From contig SBBU01000326.1 in the NCBI GenBank assembly GCA_005239585.1, positions 1 to 9,126 of the forward strand: a DNA stretch of 9,126 nt, given 5' to 3'. Below the pieces are notes generated by a model. That model was not told the DNA's origin, searched no databases, and was given only the letters and a program-made list of their open reading frames with translations. Within the stretch, counting starts at the first letter, position 1. Each line of letters opens with the position of its first letter. The DNA is from Planctomycetaceae bacterium (GTDB lineage: Bacteria > Planctomycetota > MHYJ01 > SBBU01). Both the position numbers and the translations under genes were made by a program. Positions 1 through 8,461 of the stretch are shown here, piece after piece.

Positions 1-81
1 CTCTGTGGCCTCCTTCAATGAGTGTATGTAAGTTGCATAATCACAATAAGTTACGGCACAAAAAAGTGTTGACAAGCGAGC

Positions 82-1369
82 CGGCTAATAATGGTTTCGC
101 TAGCTTGATCAGTTGTTGGTATAGTATCCTCTGACCCCCAAGAGAAGCTTTCTCTTTTCGATAAGTTCCGTATTTAGAACACAGCTGGCCTTCACTGCAT
201 TTTTTAGAAATTTACTCCTTTTAACTTTTGAGGGCTTGTTGAGAAGGTATTCGGCTTTCTGTATCTTTCTTTCCATTTCTTGTTTATCCTTCTGGTATCT
301 AAGAGAAAAATCACAAACCAGTATCCCTCGCTCTGTTTTTATTCGTATTGATCTGCCATCAACACCTCCCAATTTTTTGCTAATTTCCTCGATCTGCTCA
401 AGCTTCAGATTCCCCACCCCTGCCCCAGCAATATATGAGAGATTGTTTGCTACCAAGCTCCCTACGTTGGCAAGGCTTATCATGGCAGCCTCGGCAACCA
501 CGGTTAGGTCTTTAATCTTATAGGTATCTTTGAATTTACAGATGGTGGAAATGAATGTTTTGCCTTCAAACGTATTTCCCTCAAAAACTTCGTAGGCAAC
601 AGGGAACCCTTCACGGCTTACAATTAGTCCTATGACTATCCTTTATTGTCCTTGGAGTATCCATACTTCCTAAATCCATCCTCCTTAAATGATTCAAAAT
701 AGAGTGTTGTTACGTCGTAGAAAACAATTGAAAAATTAAAAAGTGATCTTTTGCAAAGGCAACTATATCTCTCTCTATGCTGCTTTTTAACGCCGGAAAG
801 GTTTTAAGGGCTTGATACAAGCTGCCCTTTTTATACGTTATCCCAAACATCTCTGATAAATACTCTAATGATTCAAGCTTGGATACGGGCTGGATGACAC
901 GCATGATAACCAGGTCAAGCAGAAGCCGGTTCTTTAGCTTATGGAATCCAAACAGACCAAGAATTTTGGAAAGAACTTCATAAATGTAGCTGTATATGAC
1001 TTGAGGAAATTCACACTTATTCAGGGAAATGAGGAGACTGTTTCGAGAAAGTAGCAGATTGTTCTATATCAGCCCTGTTTGGCGTGATATTCCCAGGACT
1101 GGAGAGGAAGGAGTAGCTTTCCAGCAGGATTGCTACTTTCAATGAAGTGTCGAAATGAGAGGCTGTTTTTGATTTTCAGCATGAAAAAGAAATTGTTGAC
1201 CGTTTTCTCTTGCAATCCACTCTAAAGCAGCTTGCCTCAGAGAAAGAAGCTGCTCTTGATTATGGGCACTGCCTATATGCTTAACAATTATCCTTTTTCT
1301 GTCTTGGTATCGGACTATTTGTACTGCAGTAGCCATAGAAACAGTTTTTGTGGTTCTGACAAAATAGAT
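82..1369 (-). pseudogene. Decayed IS1634-type (IS4 superfamily) transposase, frameshifted and C-terminally truncated
   Basis: The transposase would have cut and pasted its insertion sequence through a DDE active site, but this copy is dead. Its pieces lie in order on the minus strand. The N-terminus (1369-1139) contains VKHIGSAHNQEQL. The middle (about 1063-713) contains GFHKLKNRLLLDLVIMRVIQP, then, after a shift in a T run near 728-740, FSIVFYDVTTLYFES with the first catalytic Asp. A small deletion near 636-646 after GYSKDNK removes the usual few residues before IVIGLIVSREGFPVAYEVF. The next frame (639-109) reads VVAEAAMIS, where family members usually have VVADA, so the second catalytic Asp is Glu. 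It ends at GVRGYYTNN and stop; a further shift gives TDQASETIISR, after which homology stops near 82. The C-terminal catalytic Glu region is absent. No ATG is seen where the family normally starts; the homologous frame reaches an ATC near 1369. The family call comes from remembered conserved motifs, not a search. Confidence 0.88.
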
Positions 1370-1380
1370 GGGTCTATTTT
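1361..1380. repeat. Perfect 8-bp inverted repeat (hairpin) at the 5' end of the transposase remnant
   Basis: AAAATAGA (1361-1368) and TCTATTTT (1373-1380) are perfect reverse complements around a 4-nt loop (TGGG). The hairpin overlaps the probable ancestral start of the transposase and lies downstream of addA in the direction of transcription. It could be a weak bidirectional terminator or an insertion-sequence hairpin that limits read-through into the transposase. The stem is AT-rich and no separate U-tract follows, so a terminator role is uncertain. Confidence 0.5.
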
Positions 1381-1433
1381 ACCCTTGGTACCACACACTT
1401 GCATATCGCTATCTCAAAACCATTTATTGACAA

Positions 1434-1512
1434 CTACTTATATTTTTTGGATTTTATAAAATGTTCTTTATAGAAAGTCGGGAAGTATTTCATCCTTATC
1501 TGTAATCTTCAT
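1434..1512 (-). pseudogene. Frameshifted mini-ORF downstream of addA
   Basis: ATG at 1512-1510 begins MKITDKDEILPDFL and then a stop at 1470-1468. Moving one base, the adjacent frame continues as KEHFIKSKKYK to a stop at 1436-1434, so the two pieces read together like a 25-residue charged peptide broken by a one-base shift. It lies 34 bp after the addA stop, on the same strand, and just before the transposase remnant. It may be the N-terminal stub of a former third gene cut off when the insertion sequence arrived, or chance. No family is recognised and no strong ribosome-binding site is visible. Confidence 0.25.
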
Positions 1513-1546
1513 GATTTTAGTGGCCTGTTTTACGACACAATTACTG

Positions 1547-4500
1547 TTATACTTCCAACAGTTTGGCCTGAGGAAGCCAGACAAGAGCCTTTTTGATCTT
1601 GCGGTTAGGAAAGGCCTTGGCAATGGCACGACTATAAATCTCAAGCTGTGGTTTGTATTCTGCTACAAGGCCCGACTCATCGATGCTTCTATCTGTCTTG
1701 TAATCTATTATCAATATTTCGTTTCCGGTCTCAAAGATAACATCTATACGTCCTGAAATAATTTGACCCTTTTCTTCAAGCAGGAATGGAACCTCGCGTC
1801 CTACGACTCTTAAGGATTGAAGGTGTTTATATAGATCTGAAGAAAGGTATTTGGCAAGAATCTCATATGCCTCATTGCAGATTATTTCTCTTTCAGCACC
1901 GCTCCCTCCGACAATCTGTGCCTGTTCTCTTGTGATTTGTCTGAGATCGCGCGTGCCGATCTCCGTTGCCAGTACCAAATGACAAAGACTCCCCACGAAT
2001 GACGCATAGGGTAAAACATCGCCATCCTCCTCTGTCGGGAGGACCCTGATACGCTTGTAACTCTCTTCAAGTAAGGATGTGGCAGATACCATACGCGGAA
2101 GTTGTGCCTGCACTGCAGATTCCTTGATTATTTCCCAGCGCTTGCTTTGAGCTTGATGATCGAATTCTGCCGAATCGACTCTGCTAATGCGGGCAAAATC
2201 TATATCATGAGGAGTAACAGTAGAGAGTCTCACCATCTCCTTCTCATGCTGTGCAAGCAACTCGAACGTCTTCTCTATCATATTGGTAAATGACTCCCCC
2301 TCTCTATTTTGAGCACGTGGAGAATTAATAAGTATGAGTCTATGTCGAGCGCGCGTCATTACAACATAGAGTAGTCTGCGGCTCTCTTCTTCGCCAACCT
2401 TATGCTGGTGTTCCTTGTAGGCAATCATACCTAGGTCATGAGTATCACCGCATGCAAAGCCGTATATATCATGTGACCAGTTGCCCTCGACAGGGTCCAT
2501 GTGGTCTTCTCCTATTCCCTCGGAAAGCCCGGGGACAAAAACAGTATCAAACTGAAGACCCTTTGCCTTGTGAATGCTCATGATGCGAACTGCCTCTACA
2601 TCCTCATCTGCTACAGGATCTTCTCCTTCATCTTCTTCTGCAATTCTTCGATCAATTTCGGAAAGAAACGTTCTTAGCGTCATTTCCGGGCGCTGTGACA
2701 TCTCAATTGCCTGCTGATAGAGCTTTAGCAGATTAGAAACAGCTATCTCTCGACGGTACCCCATGTAGCAATTTGGCAGAAGCATTGTCCTGTCAAATAT
2801 CGTGCGAAGCACCTCATGTATTGGTCGCGTGAGTGCCATGCAATGCAGTTCTTGTAAAAAGGTGAAAAAGCGGGCAATGCGTGGAGAAACACCTTGGGTT
2901 TTAAAAAAAGAGAGGCCGTTTTGCATCTTGAGTTCGTATATCTCTCTATCGGTTAGCCCAACAATGGGCGAACGCAAGACCCCTACAAGAGCAATCTTGT
3001 CAAGCGGATCAGCAACTGCTGCAAGAAAATTATACAGTTCCGCCACCTCAGGGGTTCGATAAAAAAACTTGTCACCCTCTATTACGTAATCGATACCTGC
3101 TGAACGAAGCACCTCTAAATAGTCATGAGCATGGGTCAGTTTTCTAAGCAAGATCGCAATATCTCGCAAATGATGCCCAGAGCTTTTTAGCTCACGAATC
3201 CTGCGTGCAATATAGCTTGCCTCCAGCCTGCTTTTATCGTGTGTTTTATCATCAGGCCCTATCTCAACAAGCTCTACACAATCTGTTTTGTCCCGACAAA
3301 AATCTAAATTTCCGCATATTAACTCTGTGTAAGGTTTGGGCAGCAGCCGCTTAAAGAATGAATTAACCACATTCACAATGTTCTGACATGATCTGTAGTT
3401 CGTAGATAGCGTCTGCAATGTCCCATTTTTCAATATATGTTCCCCCACCATCTTATAAGCATCGAGGTCTGCTCCACGGAATGAATAAATGGATTGATTG
3501 GGATCTCCTACAACTATCAGCTTTCCCGGTTCAAGCTTCATTTTGCTCCAATCTGCCGCAAAACTCCCTTTTCTCTCTGCTAAACTCAGCACTATCTCGT
3601 ACTGAATTGGATCAGTATCTTGAAATTCGTCGACAAGCACTAGTTTGAATCGTACCTTGAGCCGATCCCGAACCTCACGCACTCGAAGCAAATTCAGGGC
3701 AAGTGAAAGCATTGCACTGAATGTGACTCGACCGCGAGTCAGATAACTCCTGCGGAAATCAAGCACGAACAGCGTGAGGGCATAAAGGACGCGACTAACA
3801 AGATCGTCATCTAAATGTTTCAGGCTGCGCGTAAACTTGACGAGTTCTCTCAGGCGGTTGCCTATGTCTTGTGGTAACTTGGCAACATCTTTCTTGTCGA
3901 TCTTACGATGATCCTCCGTCTCTAACTTTCGCCTGATCTCATCAGGTGTTTTTTGTAAAACCTCTCTTAATATATCAAGATAAAACTCTGCATTATCGCG
4001 TACTGCCGGTGTAAGCAGTCCACCGTACTCTTTCAAAATCGACTCGAACTCGGCTAGTCTGCCTAGGATTAAATCGCGTCCACGTCTGCGACTATTTTCT
4101 CTTGTACTAACATCTAAAAGTATGCGATCCTGTAGTTTAAAGTCGCATAGTTCGTAGGCCAGTTTCTTCAGATTGCTGAGAGAAACATTCTTTAGGATGT
4201 AAGTCCATTTGTCGCTTGTTTTAGACATCTCATCTGATATCCATCTGCTCCAGAACTGATTAAACATGTCTTCAAAATATCCCCCTTCATCCGCCTCAGC
4301 GCCCGCTGCAATCCCGGCCTCCCGTGGAAATTCCTTTATGAGCCTCACACAAAAACTGTGTATAGTCCCTATGAAACTCGAATCAATTTCATCAAGCGCC
4401 TGCCTGGCGTTATTCCGAACGGAGACTGGTTCAAGTCCCTGAAAAATATCCTGAGCTATCTTGTTTCCAAGTTCAACAATTGGTTTATCTTGTGATGCGG

Positions 4501-4714
4501 CGAGCAATGCAGAAACCAGACGGTTTCGCATCTCATTTGCCGCTTTTTCTGTGAACGTGATTGCCAGGACTTGGGCTATTTTCAATTCTCCACTTAAGAG
4601 TCTTCCAAGTAAAGTATTGATGATGTAGTATGTCTTTCCGGTCCCCGCTCCTGCCTGGACAAATTCATTTACCTCTCCCTTCTGACCGATTCCAACATTA
4701 CTATTTTTTATCAA
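1547..4714 (-). CDS. addA: AddA-type helicase-nuclease subunit (UvrD/RecB family)
   Basis: This is the motor subunit of an AddAB-type double-strand-break resection enzyme. It uses ATP to move 3'-5' along DNA and cuts one strand with a C-terminal RecB-type nuclease. All superfamily 1A helicase motifs are visible: Walker A GAGTGKT at residues 22-28, Ia around 51-65, TIHSFC at 117-122, Walker B VDEFQDTDPIQ at 361-371, III GDPNQSIYSFRGAD at 403-416, IV around 436-442, V from RIMSIHKAKGLQF (710-722), and VI ESRRLLYVVMTRAR (777-790). The nuclease domain has GSLCH (His912), GRID (Asp991), IIDYKT (Asp1004, Lys1006) and QLEIY (Gln1023-Tyr1027), so both activities look intact. At 1055 residues it is somewhat shorter than RecB or Bacillus AddA. 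The start is TTG: a stop lies four codons upstream, the next in-frame Met is beyond Walker A, and AGGA sits 7 nt before it. It follows addB after a repeat-filled gap. RecB, or a standalone UvrD-nuclease fusion, is less likely given the AddB partner. Confidence 0.93.
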   Translation of the reverse strand: MIKNSNVGIGQKGEVNEFVQAGAGTGKTYYIINTLLGRLLSGELKIAQVLAITFTEKAANEMRNRLVSALLAASQDKPIVELGNKIAQDIFQGLEPVSVRNNARQALDEIDSSFIGTIHSFCVRLIKEFPREAGIAAGAEADEGGYFEDMFNQFWSRWISDEMSKTSDKWTYILKNVSLSNLKKLAYELCDFKLQDRILLDVSTRENSRRRGRDLILGRLAEFESILKEYGGLLTPAVRDNAEFYLDILREVLQKTPDEIRRKLETEDHRKIDKKDVAKLPQDIGNRLRELVKFTRSLKHLDDDLVSRVLYALTLFVLDFRRSYLTRGRVTFSAMLSLALNLLRVREVRDRLKVRFKLVLVDEFQDTDPIQYEIVLSLAERKGSFAADWSKMKLEPGKLIVVGDPNQSIYSFRGADLDAYKMVGEHILKNGTLQTLSTNYRSCQNIVNVVNSFFKRLLPKPYTELICGNLDFCRDKTDCVELVEIGPDDKTHDKSRLEASYIARRIRELKSSGHHLRDIAILLRKLTHAHDYLEVLRSAGIDYVIEGDKFFYRTPEVAELYNFLAAVADPLDKIALVGVLRSPIVGLTDREIYELKMQNGLSFFKTQGVSPRIARFFTFLQELHCMALTRPIHEVLRTIFDRTMLLPNCYMGYRREIAVSNLLKLYQQAIEMSQRPEMTLRTFLSEIDRRIAEEDEGEDPVADEDVEAVRIMSIHKAKGLQFDTVFVPGLSEGIGEDHMDPVEGNWSHDIYGFACGDTHDLGMIAYKEHQHKVGEEESRRLLYVVMTRARHRLILINSPRAQNREGESFTNMIEKTFELLAQHEKEMVRLSTVTPHDIDFARISRVDSAEFDHQAQSKRWEIIKESAVQAQLPRMVSATSLLEESYKRIRVLPTEEDGDVLPYASFVGSLCHLVLATEIGTRDLRQITREQAQIVGGSGAEREIICNEAYEILAKYLSSDLYKHLQSLRVVGREVPFLLEEKGQIISGRIDVIFETGNEILIIDYKTDRSIDESGLVAEYKPQLEIYSRAIAKAFPNRKIKKALVWLPQAKLLEV

Positions 4715-4721
4715 GTCGGCA

Positions 4722-4725
4722 TCCT
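4722..4725 (-). promoter_or_regulatory. Shine-Dalgarno site for the TTG start of addA
   Basis: On the minus strand, AGGA at 4725-4722 lies 7 nt before the TTG at 4714-4712. An ATG three bases downstream of the A-rich core (4723-4721 overlapping it) is out of frame and stops after three codons, so it is not the start. The in-frame stop TAG immediately upstream rules out a longer protein. Confidence 0.6.
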
Positions 4726-4770
4726 ACAAATAGACCTGGATCCATTCTATCAGGCAAAAGTTCAGTCTTC

Positions 4771-4996
4771 ACCCGCCTCCGCAGGAAGCCACGCCTGCAA
4801 GGACGTAGAGGAATGCGAATCGTTTCCTGCTTCGGCGGATGTCGCCTCGCCGAAGGCGAAGCTCGCCCAACCTGGCGGCCCGCCGAAGAAACAGAAAGAG
4901 CCACGCCTGCGTGCCGTAACGCACTTCGGTGTGCAGGCACGTCCGCCTCCGCCAGTACTGGCGGAACGGGCGGAGTCAAGCCGTGGGGCTCCACAC
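4771..4996. repeat. GC-rich island of nested inverted and direct repeats between addB and addA
   Basis: This stretch is far richer in GC than the flanking genes (41 of 60 bases at 4921-4980). It contains an 18-bp perfect palindrome at 4948-4965 centred on AGTACT, extended outward by TCCGCC (4942-4947) and GGCGGA (4969-4974) with a 3-nt bulge. Other inverted pairs are CTTCGGCGG (4830-4838) with CCGCCGAAG (4880-4888), enclosing TCGCC-GAA-GGCGA (4847-4859), and GCCTGC (4905-4910) with GCAGGC (4933-4938), enclosing CACTTCGGTG. AGCCACGCCTGC occurs twice (4787-4798, 4899-4910), and CCGCCTCCGC twice (4773-4782, 4943-4952). Long stop-free frames on both strands follow from the base composition and are not genes. 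It looks like an inserted palindromic repeat element of the kind dispersed between genes in some genomes. The exact ends and any target duplication are unclear. Confidence 0.75.
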
Positions 4997-5010
4997 TGCT
5001 TGCTATGCTA

Positions 5011-8000
5011 CTATTTGCCATCTGATTTCTTACTCCGCTCATGATCAACCTTGAGCACACCCTGCTCCTTAGGACTAGGCGGCCGAAGAGTTGATTGAAG
5101 ACCCTCAAGAACCCTGAATACTTTCGACAACTCTGATCTCTCTCGTGACGGCCGATGGCCCCTGCGGCATATTCTGGAGAAATCACAATATCCGCAGTAC
5201 CCTTTATAATCGCTGGAAGGCTTGATAAAAAAAATCCCTTGCTTGACCAGATTCACTAGCCCGCCTAATTTGCGGAGAAACTCGTCTGATTTACTATCAA
5301 GACCTGCATTGATATCACGATAGAAAAATCTAAGTGGATAAACGCTTTTAGAAACCAAGGCAGTCTCAAGATCATATCTTGAAAAGCTTTTAATAAAATA
5401 GAATCTTGCATTTTCTACCTTATATCCCTTTGGTCGCAGCTTTTGATCGACAAGTTCTAAATAGATTGCAGGCTGGAGACTGGCAAGTCTTAGGGCCTTA
5501 TTTACAATATTATCACCATATTTGTCCCCTTGGTAACTGCGTTTATAGTCAATTATCCGCACCTTTTTATCTTCAGATATATCTACACGATCTGCGATAC
5601 CATAAAGCGAAACAGGGAGCTTGTCGCCATTTACATCAAGTGTTAGAACCGCTCTATAATTCTTTTGAAAATAGCGAGGGATATAGCCTTGTAGGGCCCG
5701 GAGATCATGCCTTACAAAGAGTGCTAGTTCCTCTACTATTCTGGTTTTAGTGGCCCCCCATAAGGCAGGATGAAGCACAAAATTTTTTCGCTCATAATCT
5801 CTAAAGACTCCTTTTGCAACAAGCGGTAATCGATCTAACGTTCTCGCGATGCCATATTTCCCAGACCCACTATAGAGTTTGGTTAGGATTGAATCGTATA
5901 GATTTCCCTCCTCAGCAGGTGAAAGCTCTGGAATTTCTGCAGGATCTACCAGACTTGCCAGTCCGAGAATTTTATGAGCAAAGTATTTGTATGGACATGT
6001 GGAAACTGTCTCCAAAGATGTAGGTGAAAAGCCCTTTTTCATTCGGGTGTCCCAGAAAAGATCCAGATGTCCGACAATTCCATCATATGCCCCAGGTTGG
6101 CCGTCCCAAAGATTGATTGTCTTCAAGGCATTCTGCCAAGCTATGACATCTTCTTCAGCAACATTTAGTAAACCCCGCACCTCGTCCTTCCAAGCAGGGT
6201 TTTCTGAGGAAAACTTGGTTTGCACCACTTCATCCCCGTCCTTCCAGACAGGGCTTTTTGTGGTGCGGGGTAAACTACCAACCTTCCACGATTGACCTCT
6301 AGTTCTAACAAACGTCTCGGTTGGAGTTAATAGCCCCACAAATGCCGGATCTTTGTACCTTGCTATTGTGTTTCTTGGGACACGCTGTTCCTTGGAGTTC
6401 GTCAGTATAGAACGAAGCCATTGCAGATATATTGAAGGTGACAAAAGACGCCCCTTGTCATCCGCCCTTTGATAGGATAGACGAATCTCTTTATCAGCGG
6501 ATTGTAGCAAGAGCGTGAATAACAGTCTCTCTTCATCATAACCCTCTTTTTTCTGTGACAAGCGGTAGGTCCTCCGCATCTTGTATCCGAGATCATCGAT
6601 GATCCGTTTACGCGCCTCGTCTGACAAAAAAGGTTCAGGGCTGACGACACGTGGAAAAACTTCTTCATTCAATCCCAAAACAAAGAGGATCTTGAATCTC
6701 AACCCTCGTGCGGCCATGGCATCGACAACAGTTACACCATTGTTATCCGTTCTTTTTCTAAGAGCCAATTCTTCAAGCGCCTGCAAAAAGGTCTCTTTAA
6801 ATTCCTGAACTGTGGTTTGTCGAGCAAGGGCATCAAACGAACCAATTGTGTAGAGCAGATTAATGATTTCACTGAGCACGTTATACGCTGGATCATCTCC
6901 TGATATCTTAAGCCAGGTTGTAATTAGCTGCTCATACCTCTTTGCAAAATAAGACCACGGCCCCCTTGTGTGTATGGTACTCAAAGATGCTACTAAATCG
7001 GTAAAACAGGAAAGCAACCTCTTTATAGAGTCCTGGTCTATTTTTACGCCATCTTCAGGTTCCTCTTTTCCCGTATCCTCCTCAGACCTAGTTAATAATG
7101 TAATTTTGCGCCTGAGACCTGCCTTGAGTCTTTTGATCCATAGCTTCTCACCACGACCTATTTTCAGCGCTCGTGTAAGATGATCCCACTCTATTACCTC
7201 TTCCCTTGATGCCTTAGTTAGAAAGTATGGTGATGAGACAAGCTCGATGACATGACGTCGATTAAAATCGTTATCGCCCAAACAAAACAATAAACGAACT
7301 AATTTTGCAATAGGGGAAAATATAATGTGTTCTCCGGCGCTCGTTCGATAAGGGATATTATTCTCATCAAAAATGGTTTGAAAGAAGCTAGTATAACGCT
7401 CCAGATTTCGGACCACGACCCCTAAATCAGAGAAAGAGGCCTGACCTGACGACACAATATCCAAGATTTGCTTTGCACATGCCCAGACCTCATCACGCGT
7501 GCCTGCAGCGCTGGTTATCCTTATCGAGTCATTTCTCTTTGTCTGGCCTGCGACCTCTGAAAATAGGATATTTTCAATGCCCAGCGAGGCACGGGCAGAG
7601 TTAGTAGGGATTGAAGTAACTTTCCCTGCCGGCACAAGAAAAGTCTCATAGAAGATTGACGCATACTTGAAATTTGGATGAACCTTTCTTGATTCGTCAA
7701 TCTGTATCGGTAGAAACGCTAGTGAGTTGGTCGTCCCTGATACAGCATCGACTAGATCCCATTGCGACTGGGTCACATCGTAAAATCCGTACCATACAAT
7801 GGCGCGCAGATCCTTTAGCAATTTGCTTTCTGGTGCAACTCGAGCAGCAATCATCATGACATCTGCCGGGTCGTGAATTCTCAGCTCTTTGAGCCGAGAG
7901 CAGTAAGCTCGGTAGAGCTTCACGATCTCATTTAGCTTTTTCTGTTCAAACTCGGTGAATATAACCGAGTCAGCTCCTCTTGGATCTCTTATATTATTTT

Positions 8001-8448
8001 TGCTCTCACGCAGGGCCTCTACAAGGATATTTGGATCAATAGTTGCATCTCGCATGTCGCGAATCGCGGAATAAATAGCCCTGGCAGTAGGTATTGAATT
8101 CTTTGCAAATGTCTTGAACTCCATCGAAATATCAGAATGTGAATCGATTACATCTAACAATAGTTTCTCATAGAAAAGCGTGTGCGAGATAGCAGTCGAG
8201 TCTTTAGGTACGGACTCACGATATAGATCCATGGCAAGATGCTGAAACGTCCAGAAATGGATATTAAATGCCATTCCGTTTAGAGCCTTGACAGAGAGTT
8301 CTTTCAGTCTATTGGTCATCCAACTTGATGGTGAAACAACTGCAATGGGGCAAGATTGATCATTGTGCTTGAAATCCTTGATGAACTGGCAGAATCTATC
8401 CTCCAGCGATGTATGAAACGGCCCTACCTCTATTTCAAGTTTGCTCAT
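5011..8448 (-). CDS. addB: AddB-type nuclease subunit of the AddAB complex
   Basis: This is the partner of AddA: it scaffolds the complex, takes part in Chi recognition in known systems, and cuts the second strand. The N-terminus (residues 1-45, VGPFHTSLEDRF then PIAVVSPS) has the layout of the AddB/RecC fold but no Walker A GxGKT, so it is not expected to bind ATP there. Degenerate helicase motifs follow: ITSAAGTRDEVWACAKQIL (311-329), VVDAMAARGLRFKILFVLGL (574-593) and DEERLLFTLLLQSADKEIRL (638-657). The nuclease domain has Asp953 (YGIADRVD), IIDYK (Asp967, Lys969) and QPAIY (Gln992-Tyr996). The four iron-sulfur cysteines are Cys818 (STCPYKYF) and Cys1085, 1088 and 1094 in a C-x2-C-x5-C array, the AddB signature. 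The residue at the usual GxxxH histidine position appears to be Asp852 (GNLYD). A charged 50-residue tail follows the last cysteine. The length (1145) is normal for AddB. ATG is preceded by AGGG at 7 nt. A RecC-like or generic PD-(D/E)XK protein is the alternative, but the cysteines favour AddB. Confidence 0.9.
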   Translation of the reverse strand: MSKLEIEVGPFHTSLEDRFCQFIKDFKHNDQSCPIAVVSPSSWMTNRLKELSVKALNGMAFNIHFWTFQHLAMDLYRESVPKDSTAISHTLFYEKLLLDVIDSHSDISMEFKTFAKNSIPTARAIYSAIRDMRDATIDPNILVEALRESKNNIRDPRGADSVIFTEFEQKKLNEIVKLYRAYCSRLKELRIHDPADVMMIAARVAPESKLLKDLRAIVWYGFYDVTQSQWDLVDAVSGTTNSLAFLPIQIDESRKVHPNFKYASIFYETFLVPAGKVTSIPTNSARASLGIENILFSEVAGQTKRNDSIRITSAAGTRDEVWACAKQILDIVSSGQASFSDLGVVVRNLERYTSFFQTIFDENNIPYRTSAGEHIIFSPIAKLVRLLFCLGDNDFNRRHVIELVSSPYFLTKASREEVIEWDHLTRALKIGRGEKLWIKRLKAGLRRKITLLTRSEEDTGKEEPEDGVKIDQDSIKRLLSCFTDLVASLSTIHTRGPWSYFAKRYEQLITTWLKISGDDPAYNVLSEIINLLYTIGSFDALARQTTVQEFKETFLQALEELALRKRTDNNGVTVVDAMAARGLRFKILFVLGLNEEVFPRVVSPEPFLSDEARKRIIDDLGYKMRRTYRLSQKKEGYDEERLLFTLLLQSADKEIRLSYQRADDKGRLLSPSIYLQWLRSILTNSKEQRVPRNTIARYKDPAFVGLLTPTETFVRTRGQSWKVGSLPRTTKSPVWKDGDEVVQTKFSSENPAWKDEVRGLLNVAEEDVIAWQNALKTINLWDGQPGAYDGIVGHLDLFWDTRMKKGFSPTSLETVSTCPYKYFAHKILGLASLVDPAEIPELSPAEEGNLYDSILTKLYSGSGKYGIARTLDRLPLVAKGVFRDYERKNFVLHPALWGATKTRIVEELALFVRHDLRALQGYIPRYFQKNYRAVLTLDVNGDKLPVSLYGIADRVDISEDKKVRIIDYKRSYQGDKYGDNIVNKALRLASLQPAIYLELVDQKLRPKGYKVENARFYFIKSFSRYDLETALVSKSVYPLRFFYRDINAGLDSKSDEFLRKLGGLVNLVKQGIFFIKPSSDYKGYCGYCDFSRICRRGHRPSRERSELSKVFRVLEGLQSTLRPPSPKEQGVLKVDHERSKKSDGK

Positions 8449-8455
8449 AAATATG

Positions 8456-8459
8456 CCCT
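8456..8459 (-). promoter_or_regulatory. Possible Shine-Dalgarno site of addB
   Basis: AGGG at 8459-8456 lies 7 nt upstream of the addB ATG (8448-8446) and supports that start. It sits almost on the transcription start predicted from the promoter at 8490-8462, so it may not be fully included in that transcript. Confidence 0.45.
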
Positions 8460-8461
8460 GT

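Noticed and set aside
236..523. 95-codon plus-strand frame
   Set aside because: It is antisense to the transposase pseudogene, whose minus-strand reading matches a known family.
4630..5186. Long open frames on both strands across the addB-addA gap (131 codons on plus, 161 on minus)
   Set aside because: They run through the GC-rich palindromic island and overlap the ends of addA and addB in other frames. Composition is Arg/Ala/Pro-rich with no recognisable motif; they are open because the repeat is poor in stop codons.
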